Shown: positions 57,125 through 64,000 of the stretch, piece by piece
How the letters are laid out: every line of letters starts with the position of its first letter
Position numbering within the stretch: the first letter of the stretch is position 1
NCBI GenBank assembly: GCA_029718625.1
Contig: CM056378.1
Location: forward strand, 62,457,027-62,521,026
From: Synaphobranchus kaupii
Taxonomy: Eukaryota > Chordata > Actinopteri > Anguilliformes > Synaphobranchidae
Direction: 5' to 3'
Length of the DNA: 64,000 nucleotides
The notes under the pieces: generated by a model
What the model was told of the DNA's origin: nothing
The model's input: only the letters and a program-made list of their open reading frames with translations
The model's database searches: none
Position numbers and translations under genes: made by a program

Positions 57125-57318
57125 CTGAACACTCACAGTATGCGGTCTGTGTAAATATACTGACAGTTTACTCGCAGTGTAAATATACTCAGTTTGATGA
57201 CTATGTAAATATACTGTCAGTTTTCTCAGTGTAAATACACTCAGTGTGCTCCCTGTGTAAATATACTCAGTTTGATGACTGTGTAAATATGCTCACAGTT
57301 TGCCCACTGTGTAAATAC
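57125..57318. repeat. GTGTAAATATACTCA minisatellite
   Basis: Seven or so diverged units of GTGTAAATATACT(C/G)A with variable spacers such as GTTTGATGACT. Confidence 0.85.
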
Positions 57319-57320
57319 CA

Positions 57321-58125
57321 TGCAGTCCGTAAGTATTTGGACAGTGAAACAAATCTTGTTGTTTTGGCTCTGTACACCAGTACAGTTTTGAAATGAAACA
57401 GTGACTATGGGGTTAAATTGCAGACTTTCAGCTTTAATTTGAAGGTTTTACATCCATATCGGCTGAACCGTGTAGCAATTGTCGCCCTTTTTATACAAAG
57501 CGCCCCCCCCCCCCCCCCCCCCCATTTCAGGGGATGAAAAGTAATTGGACAAATTAGCATAAACTTAAATAAAGTCATCATATTTAATATTTGTTTGCAT
57601 ACCATGACTTGCTGATGTCTTTGACCCAACAACATCAAAAGATAATTTTAATCTTATGGCTCTGAGGTATCAAACGAGCCTCAAACCATCACTCTGCTGC
57701 GAGATATGCAGTAGATGTGGATGGATAACTTGAAGGGTTTCTTCTCATGACTTATTTTTCCATAGGAAAACTTCAATAGGAAAATGTGTGAGGAGAAACA
57801 ACCCTTAAAGTAATCCATCCATACCTACTGCAAATCTGGCAGCACAGTGATGATTTGAGGCTCGTTTGATACCTCAGACCCTTGATGACGTACAGCCATT
57901 TAGGTAACCATGTATTCCATACTGTTCCAGTGTAATTAACAGCTTAATCTACTCCCCCTTGCACCCCCTTCCCCCAAGTACCATCGAGATCCTTTCAAAT
58001 GCAGAAAGGTTATAGTATCACTTCTAAGAGTGCCTGAAAATATAACAATAGTCTTTTGATATTGTTGGGTCACAGACATCAGGAAGTCATGGCATACAAA
58101 GGATACGATACCAATTATTAAATAT
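57321..58125. mobile_element. Tc1-like foldback with TGCAGTCCGTAAGTATTTGG end
   Basis: The left end TGCAGTCCGTAAGTATTTGG, followed by ACAGTGAAAC and GGCTCTGTACACCAG, is a fourth terminal family. The interior holds the shared core, centred near 57780. The right terminal repeat is absent after about 58125. A C-run lies near 57504-57523. Confidence 0.82.
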
Positions 58126-58612
58126 GTGACAAGCTGGTGAAACGGTCCGCAGGTCGCACTTCTGCAATTCACAGTACGGCGTAAAACGAAAAGTGTTTTA
58201 GAAGTCACTTAATATAATATACAACATATTTAGGATCTCTATCTTGTTTGTCGGCGCGTGCTTCACTTTTTCACATTAATACCCTCCTAGTTTCCATTGG
58301 CTCGGAGTTTCGGTATGCCTCGCACATAAATAAACTCACATGGCCTCTGTTTACTTACTCACTTTAAAATCAATTGATATGGTGACAGTGGACCACGACT
58401 TTGAAAAGGAAATGTATAAAATTCGCAACTATGACTGCAAATTTTGACTGCAAACAGGGCTTCATTATCAGCAGACAATAGAGACATGTTTATTTTAGGA
58501 ACTTGGCTCCATGTATTAGCTCAGGGGTCCTAAACCTTTTTTAGACCAACGCTCCCCTATCCAATGTTCAGGTCCCCTGCGCCTCACTGAATTCTTACTG
58601 AATTTTTTATAG

Positions 58613-58614
58613 TA

Positions 58615-58672
<58 letters not shown>
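58613..58672. repeat. ATT microsatellite
   Basis: About 18 uninterrupted ATT units followed by AAT units. Confidence 0.95.
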
Positions 58673-58674
<2 letters not shown>

Positions 58675-58730
58675 AATAATAATCAAACAAGCCTATCTAT
58701 GTTGGTTAGGGTTTTTCATTTTGAGCCCTG

Positions 58731-58886
58731 GGGGATATTCCACAAAGTAGGATTATCAAGTTAGCTGGATAACTGCACTGAGTAAAATCCGGAACAGCTC
58801 TTTGTCCTTCAGTTCCATATTTGGGAGGGTTCCGAGTTTTACTCAGTGCAGTTATCCAGCTAATCCTGCTTCGTGGAATACCCCCC
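58731..58886. repeat. foldback MITE (GGATAACTGCACT family), copy 2
   Basis: The left arm GGGGATATTCCACAAAGTAG ... AGCTGGATAACTGCACTGAG faces the right arm CTCAGTGCAGTTATCCAGCT ... GTGGAATACCCCCC. Arms are about 55 bp. Confidence 0.88.
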
Positions 58887-60438
58887 TGAACTGAATGTTA
58901 ACTATTTGGCATAATGTGTTCATTATGAGGTATATGCTGAATGTGTTTTTCATAGATCAAACACGTCTAGGCTAATATGTACCTACTGAAGAAAATGCAT
59001 TGGCCATATTAGCAGCAGCCTAATTGGATGGTGTTGATACGATTGTTATTCTTCTTTAGAGGCTATGCATTCAAATTGTTGAACAATTCTCTGGTCCAAC
59101 CTCTGGTGTCAGAGGTTGTGGTCTCATCCTCTTTATTCACGTCTCATGATTTCTGCGCAGCTAGATATGATGTCCAGCAGCAGCACCTACACTCTCAGAA
59201 ATAAAGGTGCACTGGTGTTATTTAAGAAACAATTTCCCCCACTGTAGCTACCCTGAAATACAATAATGTTCTATTTGGGTATTTATGTCCTACCTATAAG
59301 GTTCCACCCCAGTGATAAGCGCTTACCTTTTAAGACACTTTTTTTGTGTCATTTTTCTGAGCGTGTAGCCAGCTACGCTAAAGGAAATTTATTCAGGGAT
59401 GGAATTTCGAGTGCTGTAAATCCGATTTCTCATAAGGTGCATTCCAAAATAAACTCAATTCAGCTGATGTCGTATTCATGGCCTACCAATATGCTCATCA
59501 GTTTAGTATCCTTCTTCTAAATTGCACCGGAAAGTATTTTGATTAGAGCCCGGCCGATATGGGATTTTTGAGACAGACACCAATACCGATTTTAGAAGGG
59601 GGAAATTCACAGATTACGGATATGGCAGCCGAGAGCGAACTTATGAGCTTGAATGAAAATATGAGCTTGAATTATGAGCTTGAATGAACCTTTTCTACAT
59701 GGATTGTGCACAAATTTACCACCAATATGACTATGCAAAGGTACTCAGAAGACAGCTTTCTTAAACAAATAACTATTACAAAAATTTTTAATATTATTAA
59801 ATTATAATATTAACATAAGTTTTACTTGGGTCATAAATATAGAATGGTAGGGTACTCCCAAGTTTCATGGGAATTTAGAACATCTTCGCAGTTAATTTGA
59901 CAGTTGAACATTTGTGTTTATTTTATTATTATTATGATATGGTATCTCTATTATGGCTACCGATTGTGGCTTAAAGGGTAAGTTCGCTATTTTGGACCTT
60001 GGACCCTATTTGCGGTCCGTCTTCCATGAACCTGACCCATGAAGTCCATTTTTTCGCTGATCGGTCCAGTATTGAGTTCGGTACAGATTTCCTGTAGGCT
60101 CTCACTGGGCTACAATGGAAGTGAACGGGGCAATCAGAAATGTTCGATAAATGTGCTTTCATGTACAATAAATGAGACGGGAAGCTCAGGGTGTATTGTT
60201 ACCGGTCTCAGTATGCTCTCCTGTGAAATGTATCTCAATCCGAACATTTTTACGTGCTTGGCATGGCTTGGAAGTAAGCATTTCTCTGTTGCTTGTTTTC
60301 GCTGCTCCCGCGGAGTACTATGTGTCGGGGGTAGGGGAGCGGGAAGGTGTGTCGGCCGTTTACGAAACTATCTAGCTGAGCAGTCTGCGTTTGTTTACCT
60401 GCAGCAACGTAGGCTACAATTTCCACAAAAAAACTTGG

Positions 60439-60798
60439 ATGATGGATTACTATAATGATTACGAAGACGAAGAATTCGATTTTGACTTTGACGTTACTGG
60501 CTACAGATTTGAGCCAGAATACATGGACACGGAACTACAAGAGATGGATGATAAGAGAGCAAGAGAAGAGAGAGAGGCTGAAGTTGCGCAGGTAATGTTA
60601 TCCGAAGTCGCTGCCGAGGCTAGACCAAGAATTTCGGGGGACTTTTGGTGTTCTTGCAAGAGGTGCAAGCAGATGCCCAGAGAGGAGGAAAGTTAGTGAT
60701 GTAGGGAGTGGGATCTGTTGCTACCGAATGCCACTGAAAACCTGGATGTATCCGTGGATGACACTGGATCATCTCCATTGATTACCATTACACTATGA
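60439..60798 (+). pseudogene. P2X7-C-tail-like gene, copy 2, with nonsense codons
   Basis: Same frame as 6418-6777 up to REEES. The next codons, Leu-Cys in copy 1 (TTG TGT), are TAG TGA here, removing the last two cysteines of the putative zinc core and the C-terminus. Confidence 0.85.
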
Positions 60799-61037
60799 CT
60801 GCCAACAGATATGTGATAGATGAGAACTTTGGACAGGACACCATGCGTCAAGCATTTGTAAATAAAACATTATAGAATTGTAAAAAGTTATAGTTGATGA
60901 ACGTTTCCGACAGTTTTGTTACAAGAAAACAACTTATGTCAAGCTCGGATTTTGTTAGTTGGTATTGAGTGCTGGGTCAGAGGACGCGCTCAAAAAAAAA
61001 AAAAATGTTAGTAACGTTATAGCTAAATATAACTTAC

Positions 61038-61334
61038 CTCCGCTCCGGTGCTTGATAGTGCTGCAGGTCCGACACGAGGAACAGCTGTGTTCTTTAGAAA
61101 CCAGTGTTTTGCTTCTGATTTGCGGTTACAGAAATCAGTAGCGTCGAAATGCGCTCCACAAACTCGTGAGTCTGCCAAACGGAGTTGATTGACTGGAGTG
61201 TTTATGTCGATCCGTAAGACAACCAGCCAAAGTCTCAATCTTTCTGGGTCAGAGAACGGAAGCCTGTGAAAACTGGTATTTGAGCGTCCAGACATTTTAT
61301 TCCCACAACCGGGGACTGCACATTCGCGCACCAT
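61038..61334 (-). pseudogene. THAP exon, copy 2
   Basis: Identical THAP core (MVRECAVPGCGNKM, C2CH residues kept). Relative to copy 1 it lacks 2 bp near 61085, which changes the frame after KNTA. The splice donor GTAAGT is kept. Which copy has the ancestral frame is not known. Confidence 0.78.
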
Positions 61335-62033
61335 TGCTGTGATGAATTATTACAAATGATGATTACAAAAACTGCGTTACAAATATTTCTGCTGTAGGCT
61401 ACTAGCTAGTAAACTCCAACGGGAGGTCAGGATTTGTGATCAACTGCTTTTCAAGCGCCCCCCCCCCCCTCTCTACAACGTAGCTAGACTGCGGAAGTTT
61501 ACAGTGCGAGGTAGTGCGGTCGGAGAAATAGTTCTGTTTCAAATGGAACTGTTGTTTCAACGTTCGGTTTGCGTTTGCGATAGCCTACATTTCACAGGAG
61601 AGCATACTGAGACCGTAAGAATACACACTGAGCTATAAAAGCACATTTATCGTTGTTTTTCCATAACATTTCTGAATTCCCCGTTCACTTCCATTGTAGC
61701 CCAGTGAGAGCCTACAGGAAATCTGTACCGAACTCAATACTGGACCGATCAGCGAAAAAATGGACTTCATGGGTCAGGTTCATGGAAGACGGACCGCAAA
61801 TAGGGTCCAAGGTCCAAAATAGCGAACTTACCCTTTAACTTGGGAAGCGACAAATGATCCATGTTGTTTATTTTTTTCCAACTGTAACGTTAAATGTCAA
61901 ATAAGGAATGCAGAAGATAAAATCGGCTATCAAGAAAACGTGCTGGGTGGAGCGCATTCTAGGTTTCGAAAACCACAGAACAGAATGCATTTCCTCTCCT
62001 CTCATCGTAAGGTTAGATGAGCAGGGGCTGCTT

Positions 62034-62182
62034 CGCGATGCAGAATTACTGAGTAAGCTTGATAACCTGAACTGAATAAAAACCCGGAACAGCTCTTTTT
62101 CTTCAGTCCATGTTCCAGATTTGCGAGGGTTCCGGGTTTTAATCAGTGCAGTTATTCAGTAAGCTTCGTGAAAAAGGCCACA
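62034..62182. repeat. foldback MITE (GGATAACTGCACT family), diverged copy 3
   Basis: CCCGGAACAGCTCTTT and GAGGGTTCCGGGTTTTAATC and CAGTGCAGTTATTCAG match copy 2; the outer ends are worn. Confidence 0.65.
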
Positions 62183-62318
62183 GGAGCTGTCATTCGCTAG
62201 CTACCGTTAGCTGCTATTCAAAACAAACTTTGTCTTCACCTTAAGTCGGTCACGTTAATCCCATTAATTTATTTGATATGAAAATAAATGCCTCAGTTAA
62301 AATACGGGGGTGAATCTA

Positions 62319-63331
62319 CAGTTGAAGTCGGAAGTTTACATACTTAGGTTGAAGTCATTAAAACTAATTTTTAACCACTCCACAGATTCCATGTTAGCAA
62401 ACTATAGTGTTGGCAAGTCAGTTAGGACATCTACTTAGCGCATGACACGTAATTCTTCCAGCAATTGTTTACGGACAGATTATTTCACTTTTAATTCACT
62501 ATATCACAATTCCAGTGGGTCAGAAGTTTACATACACTAAGTTTACTGTGCTTTTAAACAGCTTGGAAAATTTCAGAAAATTACGTCATGGTTTTATAAA
62601 TTTCTGATAGGCTAATTGACATTATTTGAGTCAATTGGAGGCGTACCGGTGGACGTATTTTAAGGCCTACCTTCAAACTCAGTGCCTCTTTGCTTGACAT
62701 CATGGGAAAATCAAAAGAAATCAGCCAAGACCTCAGCCAAGAAAATTGTGGACTTCCACAAGTCTGGTTCATCCTTGGGAGCAATTTCCAAACACCTGAA
62801 GGTACCACGTTCGTCTGTACAAACAACAGTACGCAAGTATATACACCACCATGGCTTAAAGACAACAAAGTCAAGGTATTGCAGTGGCCATCACAAAGTC
62901 CTGACCTCAATCCAATTGAAAATGTGTGGGCAGAACTGAAAAAGCGTGTGCGAGCAAGGAGGCCTACAAACCTGACTCAGTAACACCAGTTCTGTCAGGA
63001 GGAATGGGCCAAAATTCCAGCAACTTATTGTGAGAAGCTTGTGGAAGGCTACCCGAAACGTTTGACCCAAGTTAAACAATTTAAAGGCAATGCTACCAAA
63101 TACTACAGAGTGTATGTAAACTTCTGACCCACTGGGAATGTGATGAAAGAAATAAAAGCTGAAATAAATCATTCTCTCTACTATTATTCTGACATTTCAC
63201 ATTCTTAAGATAAAGTTGTATTCCTAACTGACCTAAGACAGGGAATGTTTACTAGGATTAAATGTCAAGAATTGTGAAACTGAGTTTAAATGGATTTGGC
63301 TAAGGTGTATGTAAACTTTCGACTTCAACTG
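62319..63331 (+). mobile_element. Sleeping Beauty-like element, internally deleted
   Basis: Ends CAGTTGAAGTCGGAAGTTTA and CAGTTGAAGTCGAAAGTTTA (reverse complement), TA at 62317-62318 and 63332-63333. 1013 bp against about 1.6 kb for full elements. Confidence 0.92.
62702..63119 (+). pseudogene. Sleeping Beauty-like transposase, internally deleted
   Basis: Starts MGKSKEISQDL, frameshifts, and continues KKIVDFHKSGSSLGAISKHL and KVPRSSVQTTVRKY, then jumps from HHHG directly to [19 protein letters not shown] and ENVWAELKKRV. The middle, with the first two catalytic acids, is deleted, and a stop follows PTNLTQ. It could not make an active enzyme. Confidence 0.9.
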
Positions 63332-63415
63332 TAAAAGCACACTGTCCTAAATATATACGTTATATCTCAATCGGTAGCCTACTCATGAATTATAACGTTA
63401 GCTAGGCTAAGTAAT

Positions 63416-63790
63416 GGTGCTAAGTAAAAGAGCACAATAAGGTCTGTGGATGCATCTCACGTTAACGTTACTGGTAGCTGATTAGCTTGCAGATAGCTAG
63501 CTAGCTAGCTAGCTATGTTATCGTAGTTCACATTCATCGGCAGTTTGCAAACATTTAAGACTGCAATTAAAGAATGACTAACATTACTGTTGTGTTAATA
63601 CACTATTATTATTGACAACATTCAATTAGCTAGCAAGAAAAACTTGTTCCTTTCATTTAATGAGTCTTCCTCCAGCGGCAGCGCTGCTCACATTATCATG
63701 TGACATGGAATCTTCACTCAGTCAGAGAGCAGTGCTGCCGCTGGAGGAAGACTCATTGTTGTGACCTTGTTGCGCTCTTTTACTTAGCAC
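63416..63790. repeat. foldback near the right end of the hAT
   Basis: GTGCTAAGTAAAAGAGCACA (63418) faces GCGCTCTTTTACTTAGCAC (63772), and AATGAGTCTTCCTCCAGCGG (63659) faces CCGCTGGAGGAAGACTCATT (63737). A CTAG run lies at 63497-63514. Confidence 0.82.
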
Positions 63791-64000
63791 CATGTTGAGG
63801 GTAGCGAGAACCACTAGATGGAGTGCTAGTAGTGCCCACGTGTCAGTGAAAAAAAAGAAAAGCCTATATCGGTCGTTCATATCGGCCACGTCATCCTTGA
63901 CTACCGATTCAGTATGGTCCAGAAACGCAAATATCGGCCCGATATATTGGTCGGGCTCTAATTTTGACTTCATTTTTTTAAAGGGCACAAAGTTAATTAT

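Larger units (their letters stand above)
59975..61834. mobile_element. TTAA-inserting (Kolobok-like) element, copy 2
   Basis: TTAA at 59971-59974 and 61835-61838; same ends and gene layout as copy 1 at 5954-7810, with only scattered differences. Both genes are damaged here. Confidence 0.9.
59544..63960. mobile_element. hAT element with TAGAGCCCGRCC ends, host of several insertions
   Basis: Ends TAGAGCCCGGCCGATAT and TAGAGCCCGACCAATATAT (reverse complement). 8-bp target duplication with one mismatch, ATTTTGAT (59536-59543) and ATTTTGAC (63961-63968). It contains the TTAA element 59975-61834, a MITE (62034-62182) and a Sleeping Beauty-like element (62319-63331). No transposase was recognised. 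Confidence 0.82.
56803..64000 (-). other. araf upstream intron, at least 7.2 kb, runs off the right edge
   Basis: No Ras-binding or C1-domain exon was found to the right edge. The stretch holds minisatellites (56920-57315), a Tc1 foldback (57321-58125), an ATT microsatellite, an inverted-repeat MITE (58731-58886) and a hAT (59544-63960) with several nested elements. Confidence 0.6.

Noticed and set aside
1..64000. Search for endogenous retroviral or other viral sequence
   Set aside because: No long terminal repeats, gag/pol/env-type motifs or other viral genes were recognised; both reverse transcriptases are LINE-type.
1..64000. tRNA, rRNA or small nuclear RNA genes
   Set aside because: No convincing A/B-box tRNA structure or conserved RNA core was seen by eye; a covariance-model scan would be needed to exclude them.

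Overview
This is vertebrate nuclear DNA, almost certainly from a teleost fish. Coding sequence is split by canonical introns, and the rest is packed with fish-type DNA transposons (Tc1/mariner including Sleeping Beauty-like, hAT, TTAA-inserting Kolobok/piggyBac-like), two L2/CR1-type LINEs and minisatellites. Frequent TAGGCTA/TAGCCTA and GCTAGC/AACGTTAGC words also fit a fish genome; a clupeiform is only a weak guess.

The only recognisable host gene is a RAF-family kinase on the minus strand, best matched to araf (A-Raf). Seven coding exons run from high to low coordinates: 56698-56802, 45794-45938 (14-3-3 site), 28186-28313 (Ser/Pro hinge), 20483-20685 (YYWE motif, P-loop, catalytic Lys), 14564-14740, 14316-14362 (HRDLKSN) and 13615-13733 (DFG, activation segment). 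Splice sites are GT-AG and the reading frame is continuous across every neighbouring pair except one. Between 45794 and 28313 the phases show that a short exon (length 1 mod 3, about 28 nt in other RAFs) was not found. The first exons (Ras-binding and C1 domains) lie beyond 64000 and the last kinase exons lie left of position 1, so the whole window is the interior of one gene.

The introns are layered transposons. Left (1-13614): a split minisatellite, an L2-type LINE (200-3575), a hAT (3618-5134), then a three-level nest: a hAT-like element with 5-bp target duplication (5249-8766) holds a hAT foldback (5516-8104), which holds a TTAA element (5954-7810) carrying a THAP exon and an opposite-strand gene with a P2X7-C-tail-like cysteine domain. 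A 1.17-kb Tc1 palindrome follows (10891-12059). Middle (14741-45793): a decayed Tc1 (16026-17875) with a nested MITE, a minimal Tc1 (19079-19717), a hAT-like element with an L2 insertion (24051-26848), several foldbacks and a degenerate Tc1 (41505-44357). Right (45939-64000): a BED-finger hAT exon, a second TTAA family (48810-50447) with a nested hAT palindrome, a Sleeping Beauty-like element (52732-56188) containing a hAT containing a Tc1 foldback, and a hAT (59544-63960) containing a second copy of the THAP/P2X7-C element plus another Sleeping Beauty-like element.

The two most unusual observations are the TTAA element with two small opposed genes but no transposase core, and a palindromic core that recurs about eight times inside Tc1-like elements with at least four different terminal repeats. 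No RNA genes, CRISPR arrays or retroviral sequences were recognised.
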